The notes under the pieces: generated by a model
What the model was told of the DNA's origin: nothing
What the model saw: the letters and a program-made list of their open reading frames with translations, nothing else
Database searches by the model: none
Source: Eutrophobius brisbanensis
Lineage (GTDB): Bacteria > Pseudomonadota > Gammaproteobacteria > Eutrophobiales > Eutrophobiaceae
NCBI GenBank assembly: GCA_038131795.1
Contig: JAYPQE010000003.1
Span: 1,116,001 to 1,180,000 of the forward strand
Direction of reading: 5' to 3'
Length of the DNA stretch: 64,000 bases
Translations under genes and position numbers: made by a program
Shown: piece after piece, positions 45,436-55,261 of the stretch
Layout of the letters: each line of letters starts with the position of its first letter
How positions within the stretch are numbered: position 1 is the stretch's first letter

Positions 45436-46245
45436 TCAGGTGATCTCCATCTCCTGGTATAGGGCCTGGAAAGACCCTGTCAAACCACAAAAGTAAATGT
45501 CATCAGTCTCCTCGATCCTGAATGACTCAGGAAAATTCAATATAACTGCATTGTTTCTGACAATGCCAATGATGGCACATCCCGTCATGTCATGGATTGT
45601 ATTTTGTGATAGATGAAGACCTGCCAGGTTTCCAGCCGCAAGCTTAACCAGTTTCACATGAGATTGTCGTGAAACCATATCCCCCAGGATGTGATGAGCA
45701 AGTAACTGTCCAAACACTTCACTGACTGAAATAGCGAAATCGACTCCTGCCTGCTGGCAACGGCCAACGGTCTCCTCTAATTGAGTATAGCCAATCATTG
45801 GTACATCCGGGGCATAGTTTCTAAGTACGGTGGATGCCAGTACCGAGGTATTATCTTCTTCACAGGTGAGTATCACGACACGTGCGTTCAGGACATCGAC
45901 ATGGTCGTATACATCTGTATCGAGGATATCGCCAACAATGTCAACACCATCGGCCTCCTCATTAGCAACAACACAAACAGTTTCACCTGCTGCCTGTAAC
46001 ATTTCCACAAGTTTATTACCGACGTCACCAAATCCGATTACGACAACCGGGCCCTGTTTGGTAATCGGATGTGATATCTCACTTATTCGTCTGATACTGT
46101 CCGGGGTCCCCACAGCAACCAGTATCATGCCAGTCTTAAAGTGCCCATCATTATTGACACCTTTAATATCCACACGCAATTCTGCATATATACTGCAAGA
46201 AAACTGTAACAACAAAATTATTAATGGAATGTACTTTAACGGCAT
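45436..46245 (-). CDS. RCK (TrkA-N/TrkA-C) protein with a hydrophobic N-terminus
   Basis: A 269-residue protein. Residues about 65-180 are a TrkA-N Rossmann domain (VVVIGFGDVGNKLVEMLQAA), and a TrkA-C domain follows (about 190-265). Before the Rossmann domain, LRVDIKGVNNDGHFKTGMIL and VAVGTPDSIRRISE look like the tail of another TrkA-C domain. The first 20 residues (MPLKYIPLIILLLQFSCSIY) look like a signal peptide. Intact homologues are usually longer K+ channels with two pore helices, so this is probably a 5'-truncated or re-started channel gene. It is last in the rim operon. Confidence 0.75.
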   Translation of the reverse strand: MPLKYIPLIILLLQFSCSIYAELRVDIKGVNNDGHFKTGMILVAVGTPDSIRRISEISHPITKQGPVVVIGFGDVGNKLVEMLQAAGETVCVVANEEADGVDIVGDILDTDVYDHVDVLNARVVILTCEEDNTSVLASTVLRNYAPDVPMIGYTQLEETVGRCQQAGVDFAISVSEVFGQLLAHHILGDMVSRQSHVKLVKLAAGNLAGLHLSQNTIHDMTGCAIIGIVRNNAVILNFPESFRIEETDDIYFCGLTGSFQALYQEMEIT

Positions 46246-46306
46246 ATTGGAAGATTTGATTACCTGAAACTATACTAGTTCAAGCCTGAATTATAGATAA
46301 TTTCTA

Positions 46307-47356
46307 TTATACAATGTTTGGTTCAGACATGTTTTCTGGTGAAGATTCAGGAGCCATCTCATTTAGAAAATCTTCAACATGTCCTGCTGCATCGTCCCTG
46401 CTTTCAAAACGGGCAATATGAAATAATGCCTCACCCTCATTCACCAGGGGGATATTGGTCCTTCCAATAATAATCCCTCCGGAAGTTGCCATAACATTCT
46501 GCTCTATTTCACCAAAAGGGTCAGAGACTATACCGAGGATTTCTCCTTTTCTCACACTTGCACCCTGAGATTTTATCATCCTCAACATTCCACTTTGCGG
46601 TGCCCTTACCCAGGTACTGGATTTAGCAACCACCGGTTCCGGCCTGGATTTTCTACGGGCTATTTTTCTAAGCATTCCCAGTTCACGCATCACTGATATG
46701 ACACCCTCAAATCCTGCGCGGATTGCCACCTCATTAAAGCGCAAAGCTTCTCCCGCTTCGTACACCACGATTGGTATATTCATTTTCTCTGCCGATTCAC
46801 GCAATGAACCAGGGACTATATTGGTATTCAATATCACTGGAACTGTAAATGCCATGGCCATGCGCTCGGTTTCCGGATCATCCAGTACTGCCCTGACATG
46901 AGGCAGGTTATCACGATGTACCGCAGCAGTATGAAGATCAATTCCATAATCACATTTTGCGACGATTTCATTGAGAAAAATATTGGCCGTTCTCGATGCC
47001 AATGACCCTTGATCTGATCCTGGAAATGACCGATTCAGGTCCCGTCTGTCTGGAAGGTAACGGGTTTTATTTATGAAGCCATAGATATTGACAACCGGTA
47101 TGGCCACCAGTGTGCCGCGCAAGTATTTAATTTTTTTTGAATGCAGGATACGGCGGATAATTTCTGCACCATTTATTTCATCGCCATGAATAGCGGCTGA
47201 CAAAAACAAGACCGGTCCAGGTTTCTTACCATGGACAACCGATACCGGCATAGTAATTCCAGTATGGGTATAGAGATCCGGCACCCTGAACTCGACAGCC
47301 GCGCGCTCACCCGGCTTGATAGCGCCATCGCCAATTTGAAATGCCTTGCGAACCAT
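46307..47356 (-). CDS. Succinylglutamate desuccinylase/aspartoacylase family zinc hydrolase
   Basis: A 349-residue M14-like metallohydrolase. Zinc ligands are visible in AAIHGDEINGAEIIRRI (H-x-x-E) and YGIDLHTAAVHRDNLPH (His). A catalytic Glu is expected in VVYEAGEALRF. The C-terminal beta-barrel has GMLRMIKSQGASVRKGEILG. The start ATG overlaps the rimK stop by a base (TAATG). Members adjacent to rimK and the DUF785 protease are recurrent in Proteobacteria and may act on glutamate tails or N-acyl groups. Confidence 0.85.
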   Translation of the reverse strand: MVRKAFQIGDGAIKPGERAAVEFRVPDLYTHTGITMPVSVVHGKKPGPVLFLSAAIHGDEINGAEIIRRILHSKKIKYLRGTLVAIPVVNIYGFINKTRYLPDRRDLNRSFPGSDQGSLASRTANIFLNEIVAKCDYGIDLHTAAVHRDNLPHVRAVLDDPETERMAMAFTVPVILNTNIVPGSLRESAEKMNIPIVVYEAGEALRFNEVAIRAGFEGVISVMRELGMLRKIARRKSRPEPVVAKSSTWVRAPQSGMLRMIKSQGASVRKGEILGIVSDPFGEIEQNVMATSGGIIIGRTNIPLVNEGEALFHIARFESRDDAAGHVEDFLNEMAPESSPENMSEPNIV

Positions 47357-48261
47357 TAATGTCCGCCCTTGGTGCGGGTTTTGCCCTGTTTTGCATTTTT
47401 TTCAATGAATTCAATTATGGTCCCGGCTATATCTTTTTGGGTAGCCTTTTCTATGCCCTGAAGTCCAGGTGATGAATTGACTTCCATCACGACAGGGCCA
47501 CGTTCTGCTCGCAGAATATCCACACCACAGACATTCAGCCCCATGGTATTGGCTGCCCTTAATGCGGTCCGTCTTTCTTCAGCCGTAATTGAAACCACCT
47601 CAGCGGTCCCACCCCGGTGGATATTCGAGCGGAATTCACCCTCCTGTCCCTGACGCTTCATGGCAGCAATGACCCGTTCTCCTACCACAAAACAACGGAT
47701 ATCTGAACCGCCGGCTTCCTTGATAAATTCCTGGACCAGGACACTGGCATTGAGCCCCAGAAAAGCTTCAATCACACTTTCTGCGGCCTTTCTTGTCTCT
47801 GCCAGTACTACGCCTATACCCTGGGTACCGGACAGGAGTTTAATCACCAGCGGCGCCCCCCCCACCATTTTAATCAGGTCCTGGATATCATCCGGTTTAT
47901 TTGCGAATCCGGTTATGGGTAGTCCTATACCTTTACGTGCAAGTAGTTGAGAGGCACGTAACTTGTCGCGGGAACGGGAAATGGCAACAGATTCATTTAA
48001 CGGATAAGTCCCCATCATTTCAAACTGTCTGAGTACAGCCGTTCCATAGAACGTAACCGAAGCACCAATTCGGGGAATAACGGCATCAAACTGCTCAAGG
48101 ACCTCGCCGCGAATATGGATTTCCGGATTTTTGGATGTGATGTTCATATAACAATGCAATACATCCAGTACCCGCACTTCATGTCCTCGGTTTTCTGCAG
48201 CTTCAACCAACCTTTTGGTTGAATACAGGTTTTTATTTCTGGAAAGCACAGCAATTTTCAT
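47356..48261 (-). CDS. rimK: ATP-grasp glutamate ligase RimK
   Basis: A 301-residue ATP-grasp enzyme. It has the RimK start MKIAVLSRNKNLYSTKRLVE, APLVIKLLSGTQGIGVVLAE (ATP lysine loop), SDIRCFVVGERVIAAMKRQG and VVMEVNSSPGLQGIEKAT (metal ligands). RimK adds glutamate residues to the C-terminus of ribosomal protein S6 and makes poly-alpha-glutamate in vitro. It is flanked by the DUF785 protease-like gene (1 bp) and the aspartoacylase-like gene (overlap), the arrangement of rimBK operons. Confidence 0.94.
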   Translation of the reverse strand: MKIAVLSRNKNLYSTKRLVEAAENRGHEVRVLDVLHCYMNITSKNPEIHIRGEVLEQFDAVIPRIGASVTFYGTAVLRQFEMMGTYPLNESVAISRSRDKLRASQLLARKGIGLPITGFANKPDDIQDLIKMVGGAPLVIKLLSGTQGIGVVLAETRKAAESVIEAFLGLNASVLVQEFIKEAGGSDIRCFVVGERVIAAMKRQGQEGEFRSNIHRGGTAEVVSITAEERRTALRAANTMGLNVCGVDILRAERGPVVMEVNSSPGLQGIEKATQKDIAGTIIEFIEKNAKQGKTRTKGGH

Positions 48262-48262
48262 G

Positions 48263-48739
48263 TTATTTCCTCTTAAACATTAAGGCGTGTTTTCTTACCC
48301 TCTCACCCAGCAAATAAGAATGATTTGGGTCGACACATATGCCCTGATCCGAAAGCGCAGACCTGCCAAGCAGCATCCGGAATTTCATGTCATCTCGACT
48401 TGTTAAAGTGACTTCCACTTGTTGCTGAAAATCACCTATCCTGACCTCTGTTTCTATCACATAACGTTCTTCTTCATGTCCACCGGAATCACGCACATTT
48501 CGCTTATCCTTAATCTTCGCTTCACATTCAACAATAATGTCTGTTCTTTTCTGCACGGGATGGATATTAAACTTCACATATGGATGACCATTTATCACAT
48601 GCTCTTCTATATAAAAGGTATGTAATGCTGACGTCCTGGCACCGGTATCAACCTTAGCCTTAATAGCAGGAATACCCAGTTCTGGCAGGGCCACCCATTC
48701 ACGCCAGCCAATGATATTGTTTACATTATGTAATTCCAT
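48263..48739 (-). CDS. rimB: RimK-associated retropepsin-like protease (DUF785/RimB)
   Basis: A 158-residue protein with the aspartic-protease-like motif KVDTGARTSALH near residue 31, and FRMLLGRSALSDQGICVDPN, which is typical of the ATP-dependent zinc protease/RimB family. In Pseudomonas, RimB reverses or trims RimK glutamylation. It stands immediately upstream of rimK in the same direction. Confidence 0.88.
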   Translation of the reverse strand: MELHNVNNIIGWREWVALPELGIPAIKAKVDTGARTSALHTFYIEEHVINGHPYVKFNIHPVQKRTDIIVECEAKIKDKRNVRDSGGHEEERYVIETEVRIGDFQQQVEVTLTSRDDMKFRMLLGRSALSDQGICVDPNHSYLLGERVRKHALMFKRK

Positions 48740-48787
48740 ACTAATCTGTATTAAACAAGGAGAGCTATTACACCAATAATATGTCTG

Positions 48788-50098
48788 TTATGAAAAGTCA
48801 CCTGGGTTGAGCACACGTACCTCACGTTGTGGATAGGGGATCTGGATATTATTTTCTTTCAGGGCATTCCAGATCATATGCAGCAGATCTGCACCCACAT
48901 GGTTTTCGCCATCATCTATACCCTCCATCCAGAATTCCACCAGGATATCGATACCGTTATCTCCGAAACCGACAATTTCAGCGTCTGGCCTCTCCTCTAT
49001 GGGTACGTCATCCCCACTGATAACTTTTGGATGACTGGCCACCACCTTGCGCATGACATCAAACAACAGGTCGAGGTCCGTATCATAGGCAACTGAAAAA
49101 TTCAGAGGATAACGTTGCTTCTGATTTTTGTGGGTCCAGTTGACAAAATTGGTAGTGATAAACTGTTCGTTGGGGACCATGATGTCTTTACCATCATAGG
49201 TCTCAAGGATGGCTGAACGCATATTTAATGCTCGAATCTTCCCCGAGCGACCATCTTCAAGTTGAATGAAATCACCTACCGTAATTGATCTGTCCAAGAG
49301 TATGATAATTCCGGATATAAAATTTGACGCAATGGACTGTAAACCAAAGCCCAACCCCACACCCAGAGCACCACCAAATACCGCCAGGGCAGTGAGATTG
49401 ATCCCCATCAACTGCAACAACAAGATAAAGACGATAAAGTAAAGGGTCACCTGAAATAATTTTGCGACCACTTCACGGGTGCCGACTTCGAGATCTTCCT
49501 GGTTGCGGATCACCTGTACACCAATGTTATTGGAAACGCGTCCTAACCAGAACAGGATGACGCCGAATACCAGTAACCTGGAGATCCCATATAGCGATAA
49601 CCTGATATTCCCGATCTGCATATAGATGGAATCCAGGAATGACGTAACCTCATCCAGCCAGCCAAATACCTGCAAGATGGCAATGGGGATGACAATCCAT
49701 TTGATCATGGAGCGGACCAGTTTTTTTTTGGTAAACCGGGTGATGATTAAATACAGGGTAATGATAATAGCAATACTTTCAGCCAGCTTGATTAACCAGC
49801 TTTGCTGTATAAATGAATCACTGATTTGCTCTGAGATGCTTAACAATAGAATACTTAATACGGGGACAATAAGATCACCAGCGTTATGGATCTGTTTTCG
49901 TAATGCGAGCAATCGGCCAGGTCCAGGCTCATTTTTTAATATAGGTATGGTTTGGGTAAACACCCAGTCCATTGCAAATGCAATAATGACTGCAAGTAAA
50001 ATGATCCCTGCCTGCGAGTAAAATTGAGGACTGGTTGACCACTCAAGCATATTCTGCATGAGTAATTCCAGTTGTTGCCTGAGAGATTCTATATTCAT
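48788..50098 (-). CDS. MscS-family mechanosensitive ion channel
   Basis: A 436-residue channel with five to six N-terminal membrane helices. A glycine/alanine-rich pore helix, LAVFGGALGVGLGFGLQSIA, is followed by the beta domain (LLDRSITVGDFIQLEDGRSG, ETYDGKDIMVPNEQF). It ends with a VRVLNPGDFS tail typical of this subfamily. It opens under membrane tension to release K+ and glutamate. It heads the rimB-rimK-aspartoacylase-RCK gene row, 48 bp before rimB. Confidence 0.92.
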   Translation of the reverse strand: MNIESLRQQLELLMQNMLEWSTSPQFYSQAGIILLAVIIAFAMDWVFTQTIPILKNEPGPGRLLALRKQIHNAGDLIVPVLSILLLSISEQISDSFIQQSWLIKLAESIAIIITLYLIITRFTKKKLVRSMIKWIVIPIAILQVFGWLDEVTSFLDSIYMQIGNIRLSLYGISRLLVFGVILFWLGRVSNNIGVQVIRNQEDLEVGTREVVAKLFQVTLYFIVFILLLQLMGINLTALAVFGGALGVGLGFGLQSIASNFISGIIILLDRSITVGDFIQLEDGRSGKIRALNMRSAILETYDGKDIMVPNEQFITTNFVNWTHKNQKQRYPLNFSVAYDTDLDLLFDVMRKVVASHPKVISGDDVPIEERPDAEIVGFGDNGIDILVEFWMEGIDDGENHVGADLLHMIWNALKENNIQIPYPQREVRVLNPGDFS

Positions 50099-50205
50099 AC
50101 TCTATATATTAGGGCTAAATTTCCTTATTATATAGCGGTATTTTCATATTAATTTAAATTTATAAAACTGAATTTATAGCATCTCGAACCAACCGTTCCC
50201 CGGAC

Positions 50206-51464
50206 ATGCATATCAACCTCAACATCCGAGGGCTTAAACAACCTGCCACCCTGGCAATCAATTAACTCAGCGCCAAACTGGCCCATGAAGGGAATACCAT
50301 ATACAATCTGGGTCTTGGACAATCACCCTTTCCCGTCCCTCAACCTGTGGTGGATGAACTCAAGGTCAATGCCTACCAGAAAGATTACCTGCCTGTACGT
50401 GGTCTCAGGGAGTTACGTGACGCCGTTGCTGATTTTAATCGCCGGCGCCAGGGTATAGATTGTAAACGCCAGGATGTTTTGATCGGGCCAGTTTCAAAGG
50501 AACTGATGTTTATCCTTCAACTGGTATATTACGGTGATCTGGTGATCCCTACACCAAGCTGGGTCTCATATGCTCCCCAGGCACAGATCATCGGCCGCAA
50601 AATTTACTGGGTGCAAACCACCCCTGAGAACGATTGGCGCCTGATGCCTGAAGAGCTGGACAAGATTTGCAGTGAAGACTCCAGCCGTTCCAGGATTGTT
50701 ATTCTTAATTATCCATCCAACCCTACGGGTGATACCTACACCAGTGATGAATTGAAACAGATCGCCAGGATAGCCAGAAAGTATAAGATCATATTACACT
50801 CTGATGAGATATATGGTGAGGTCCATCACCGTGGACAACATGTGTCTGTTGCCAGGTATTGCCCGGAAGGTACAATAATCAGCAGCGGCCTGAGTAAGTG
50901 GTGTGATACCGGTGGTTGGCGACTGGGGACATTTACCTTTCCAGCCAACCTTCGCTGGTTACTGGATGCCATGGTCGCCAGTGAAACCTATACCTCCACC
51001 AGCGCCCCCATATAATATGCCTCCATCCGGGCGTTTTCCGGCAGGATGGAAATTGAAAAATATCTCAGCACTTCCCGCACTGTTCTGCGTTACCTGAGTA
51101 AACATATCTACACGAAATTAAAATCATTCGGTGCCACTCTCTCGCCCCCACGCTGGTGGTTTTTATTTTTTTACCAGACTTCAGCCCGTTGAAAGAGAAA
51201 TTGGCAGAAAAGGGCATCCATGATAGTCCAACGTTATGCAGAAAATTAATGGAAGAGACCGGCGTGGCGACCTTGCCGGGTAATGAGTTCGGCCGACCGG
51301 CAAATGAAATGACACTCAGACTGGCTTATGTGGATTTTGATGGTGCCAGGGCATTATCGGCATATGATGAACTGGAAAACAAGGAAATAAAAACAGAATT
51401 TCTGGAGATGTATTGCCCCAATGTCATCAATGGCATCAACCAGCTTTGTGACTGGTTAAAGTAG
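50206..51464 (+). pseudogene. Class I/II PLP-dependent aminotransferase, multiply disrupted
   Basis: From ATG 50206 the frame reads MHINLNIRGLKQPATLAIN and stops at TAA 50263. It continues in frame (LSAKLAHEGNTIYNLGLGQS) to a second TAA at 51013, then YASIRAFSGRMEIEKYLSTS, and shifts frame near 51140-51160 into FLPDFSPLKEKLAEKG, ending at 51464. Motifs that remain are ILNYPSNPTGD and the PLP-lysine region SGLSKWCDTGGWRLG. The stops probably replace Glu and Gln (GAA and CAA to TAA). Three independent hits make it a clear pseudogene. Confidence 0.9.
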
Positions 51465-51482
51465 AAATTGATCAGACATTGA

Positions 51483-53609
51483 TTAAAGGGTACCACTGAA
51501 GGTCAGGAAAACCCTTGGCCCCCGTGTCTGGTCTCGAAATTCATGTGTATCCAGAGGAGTCAGGCCTCGCTGCCCGATAAATCTGTCCCGGGTCCTGGTG
51601 TCTGGCATATCCAATATGTTCTCGGCAAAAAATGTAATCTTGATACCATACCAACGGGTCGTCTCAATAAAAGCATTCAAGTGGTAACCTTCGGTAAGGG
51701 TTTCAAGCTCATTCACCCTGAAACGCTGAACATCATCCCGCTCAGACAATGCCCATCCCCAGGATACCCGTTCTGATGCAATGTCATGTCGAAAATCGAT
51801 ACTGTAGGCAAATGTGTTCTCAAGTTCCAGGTTGGTGGGATCAAAGGTTGAGCCTATATGTGATAAAACCCGCCCGTTTCCGGTGACCGGATCAACTACA
51901 GTAGAATCCTGCAAGCGTCCTACCAGTTTCAATCTGGCTCCCTGCAGTCCAGTCCAGTCAAGGTCATGGGTAGACTCCAGCTCAATACCCCAGCGACGGC
52001 CATTACCAATATTTCCAGGGGCTTCAAAGTCATCAGTCAATGGCAATAAATCCAGGACATCTTTTATCCAGTGGTGGAAGGCCATGATATTCACCACGCT
52101 ATCACGACCAAAGCGTTTCTCATGCCCCAATTCTACCTTCCATGTCTTGTAGGGGCTCACATTCGGGTTCCCCAGGGCCAGATCATCATCTTCCAGTACA
52201 GTGGCACTGATAAAATCAAATAGATCGAGTTGTGAAATTTCCCGCGCAACCCTAAGTCGTGTCTGGTCCCCCTCACCAGATGACCAGGTTGTAACAATAT
52301 GAGGTTTGAAAAAGAAAAAGTTTCTCTTTTCTTCAAAGTCACCGGTCTGGGTTATGGTAGAGACCTCTGCACCTAAACCGTACTCCAGTTCCAGGTTGCC
52401 TGCACTCCAGGTGTCCTGCAGGACAAAATCCCCTCTCACTTCTTCGACTTTTGAGTTTGCCCCAGGGACTTCTACCTCCAGGGGCCCGTCACCCCTGTCA
52501 TCCAACTGTGAAAATTTTCCATCCAATATATTATAGGCGCCTTCAATGTTTAGCTGTATGGCATGGTCGGCTATCCCGGACCAGTCAAACTCCGTCCGCA
52601 TAACACCTTCCGTGGTCACATTAAACGTATCGGTTTTTCTGTTCAGGGTCATCAATCCAGTTTCATCAAAGAGCTGCTGGACCTCGACTGCGTCATCAAA
52701 TTTCCGATAAAAGAGAAAAATAAATTTCCCAGTCAAATCCTGTCCGAGAGGACGTTCAAGATCAAAACCGGATTCAAAAAACGGTCTATCAGACTTTTCC
52801 TTTATACGTTGTTCCAGTGTGTCACCAGCGGGAGTTAACGCTGTCCTCAGGGAAAAAGATTTATGTTTGTGATCTACAGTGATGAAATTGGTGTTGGACC
52901 TGAACAAGGTCTCGCCAAACCATCTCTCCAATGTCAGATTACCTTTATAAAAGGTATTCCTGTTGTCCCGTCCAACCAACCTGGTTTCGATTAATGTATC
53001 TGCACTATCAAATATATCCTCTGTGCCGTCCCTGCCGACACGGGATTGCCTGCCGCTCAGGCCAAAGTTGTAATCGAAACCAAAGGCACTGTCAGAGACG
53101 GAGACGTTAGCTGCCGGAGAAATACCCCCATAGCCAAACGTCCGCCTGAGAAAGGCTTCCCATTTAATTGATGCCGTATCTTCTTCATTGAGAATGACAT
53201 TAATCAAATTTGTTTGTCCGCGTAAATCGATGTCCCTGACCTGGCCCCTGATCAATTCAATCCGCTCCACGATCTCTGCGGGTATCCTGGCGAGTATGTC
53301 CTCTGGCTGGTCCTGCTTGGCGCTGGGCCTGCGATCATTAATTAAGAGATTACCCAATGCACTGCCAATTCCCCTGGTGTCATTATTATTTTCCAGTAAA
53401 AAGCCGGGCACCTGCCTGACCATGTCCAGGGCCGTTAAGGGTTGGTAGCGGTCAAAAAATGAATTGGGGTAGCTGACAATATCTTCAGTGGTGGTGACAA
53501 TACCTGGGACGCCGGACGATACCTGCTGGCCATGCTCATCACCCCGAACTGAATACGATATGAAGAGGTTCGCCAATAAGATAAAGCAGGTAAATAATTT
53601 AAGTGACAT
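51483..53609 (-). CDS. TonB-dependent outer-membrane receptor
   Basis: A 708-residue receptor with a signal peptide (about 1-23). The plug domain (about 45-160) contains LTALDMVRQVPGFLLENN, LLINDRRPSAKQDQPEDIL and PAEIVERIELIRGQ. A beta-barrel of about 540 residues follows. It lacks a C-terminal aromatic residue (ends TFSGTL). The ligand cannot be read from sequence, and no TonB/ExbBD or siderophore gene is near. Confidence 0.9.
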   Translation of the reverse strand: MSLKLFTCFILLANLFISYSVRGDEHGQQVSSGVPGIVTTTEDIVSYPNSFFDRYQPLTALDMVRQVPGFLLENNNDTRGIGSALGNLLINDRRPSAKQDQPEDILARIPAEIVERIELIRGQVRDIDLRGQTNLINVILNEEDTASIKWEAFLRRTFGYGGISPAANVSVSDSAFGFDYNFGLSGRQSRVGRDGTEDIFDSADTLIETRLVGRDNRNTFYKGNLTLERWFGETLFRSNTNFITVDHKHKSFSLRTALTPAGDTLEQRIKEKSDRPFFESGFDLERPLGQDLTGKFIFLFYRKFDDAVEVQQLFDETGLMTLNRKTDTFNVTTEGVMRTEFDWSGIADHAIQLNIEGAYNILDGKFSQLDDRGDGPLEVEVPGANSKVEEVRGDFVLQDTWSAGNLELEYGLGAEVSTITQTGDFEEKRNFFFFKPHIVTTWSSGEGDQTRLRVAREISQLDLFDFISATVLEDDDLALGNPNVSPYKTWKVELGHEKRFGRDSVVNIMAFHHWIKDVLDLLPLTDDFEAPGNIGNGRRWGIELESTHDLDWTGLQGARLKLVGRLQDSTVVDPVTGNGRVLSHIGSTFDPTNLELENTFAYSIDFRHDIASERVSWGWALSERDDVQRFRVNELETLTEGYHLNAFIETTRWYGIKITFFAENILDMPDTRTRDRFIGQRGLTPLDTHEFRDQTRGPRVFLTFSGTL

Positions 53610-53715
53610 ATATTATGAAAAAACCAGTGATTTGAGTCGAAATCTTTTAAAATTCAGAAGGTAACAAAAATCCTTACAGTGATTGAGGAAGAAATGAGTA
53701 TATTAAACACGTAAT

Positions 53716-54345
53716 CTAGTAAATTAACTTGCTGCTACCTTTTTTTATGAGATGTCCAGGAAATGCGGCACGCTTCTGTAGCCTTACGACATAGTCCGTA
53801 AGACCTGGTAAATCTTTCAATAACTTTAATGACGCGGCCCAGAACAGATCATAACAAATTATAATATCGGCAGCGGTAAAGCGATTGTCAATCATATATT
53901 CCCTGTCCTGTAGATGTTTATCGATCACAACCACTGCATTCATATATTCCTGCTTAGCTAATTTAATTGCATCTAGTGATCTATCTGCCTTGGGGTAGAT
54001 CAGCATATGCTTTCGAATAGACCACAGGTGGGGTTCCATTTCAGCAATACAGAAACACATCCATTGATAATAGTGCGCACGCCCAATAGTCTGAGATTCA
54101 GGAATGAGTTTTTTTTCAGGATACTTTTCTGCAATATAAGTTGTGATTGCCGCAGATTCAGTAATGAACTTGCCATCATCCTCAAGTACGGGAAGTTTTC
54201 CATAAGGATTAATGGCCAGAAATTCTGGTGTTTTATGTTCACCTTTTGTTAAGTCAACAATGATACTTTCAAACTCCACGCCAGCTTCACGTAAGGCCCA
54301 ATGTACACGCATGGAGCGACTGACATCAAATTCATATAGTTTCAT
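53716..54345 (-). CDS. Glutathione S-transferase family protein
   Basis: A 209-residue protein. The N-terminal thioredoxin-like domain (MKLYEFDVSRSMRVHWALRE) has a Ser in the catalytic position (SRSMR), NPYGKLPVLEDDG as the cis-Pro region, and TESAAITTYIAEKYPEK as the glutathione gamma-glutamyl site. The all-helical C-terminal domain has FTAADIIICYDLFWA with the capping-box Asp. A beta- or theta-like GST is likely. The substrate is unknown. Confidence 0.9.
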   Translation of the reverse strand: MKLYEFDVSRSMRVHWALREAGVEFESIIVDLTKGEHKTPEFLAINPYGKLPVLEDDGKFITESAAITTYIAEKYPEKKLIPESQTIGRAHYYQWMCFCIAEMEPHLWSIRKHMLIYPKADRSLDAIKLAKQEYMNAVVVIDKHLQDREYMIDNRFTAADIIICYDLFWAASLKLLKDLPGLTDYVVRLQKRAAFPGHLIKKGSSKLIY

Positions 54346-54409
54346 ATTTCATCCTGACTATAGTGTAAAGCGAATATACTCACATTAAACTTTTAAATGA
54401 CAATCTGAA

Positions 54410-55180
54410 TCAGTTACTACCCACCAGAAATTCTGCCGTCATCGGGGTATGATCTGAAAGCTTGTTCCACGGATAGTGACTTAAGGTATTGCAGTCTACC
54501 AGCTTGAGATTTCGATAATAAATTCTGTCTAATGCTAACAGGGGGAACCGGGATGGATAGGTCTTTGCATGGTACCCATGTGTTGCCATATGGACCTCGT
54601 TCAACCCGGCACCTGCAAACAGGTATTGACTGGCATGGTCGCTCCAGTCATTAAAATCACCGGCAACAATCAGGGGGGCATTACCCGGTATATCTTTAAG
54701 AATGCGTTGTTTAAGACGATTTAGCTGATGATTACGGATTACCTTAAACTGGTCCAGATGCAGGCAAATGATATGTAGGGTGTGCCCCGTCTCCGGCATT
54801 TCGATCACACCGTGCAATAAACTCCTGCTGGCACGTTTGAAGAATGACACATTTAAATTTTCCCATTCAACAAATGGGTATTTGCTCAAGATGGCATTGC
54901 CATGATGGCCGGAATTGTATATGGCATTTTTGCCATAAGCGTAATGTGGCCAGACCTTGTCAGCCAGATATTCATATTGAGAGACTTCAGGCCAATCATC
55001 CAGCTTTCCGGCCCAACCTGAATGTTCACCATATATCTCCTGCAACATGGCCACATCCACACCGGTTTCCTTGAGTAACTCACGGATCTGATGCAGGATA
55101 AATTTACGGTTAGCGAAATTAAATCCTTTATGGATATTATAGGTAAGAATATTAAACCGGACAGGTGCAGGATCTGTCAT
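54410..55180 (-). CDS. Endonuclease/exonuclease/phosphatase family protein
   Basis: A 256-residue EEP-fold hydrolase. Motifs are FNILTYNIHKGF, AMLQEIYG (metal Glu), IICLHLDQF, LIVAGDFNDWSD and LSDHTPMTAEFL (catalytic Asp-His). No signal peptide is seen. Similar small proteins often sit next to cardiolipin synthases, but none is here. It could act on nucleic acid or on phosphoesters. Confidence 0.88.
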   Translation of the reverse strand: MTDPAPVRFNILTYNIHKGFNFANRKFILHQIRELLKETGVDVAMLQEIYGEHSGWAGKLDDWPEVSQYEYLADKVWPHYAYGKNAIYNSGHHGNAILSKYPFVEWENLNVSFFKRASRSLLHGVIEMPETGHTLHIICLHLDQFKVIRNHQLNRLKQRILKDIPGNAPLIVAGDFNDWSDHASQYLFAGAGLNEVHMATHGYHAKTYPSRFPLLALDRIYYRNLKLVDCNTLSHYPWNKLSDHTPMTAEFLVGSN

Positions 55181-55261
55181 GTGTGGTAATTAATGTGAAA
55201 CCTTTCTGTTAGTAACACATTAAACCTCAGGTTTCATCAGATTGTTAATGACAATACAGAC

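Noticed and set aside
50347..51015. The aminotransferase middle part as a stand-alone gene of 222 residues
   Set aside because: The same frame extends upstream across one stop to the true N-terminus, and the homologous C-terminal part lies downstream. It is a pseudogene fragment.
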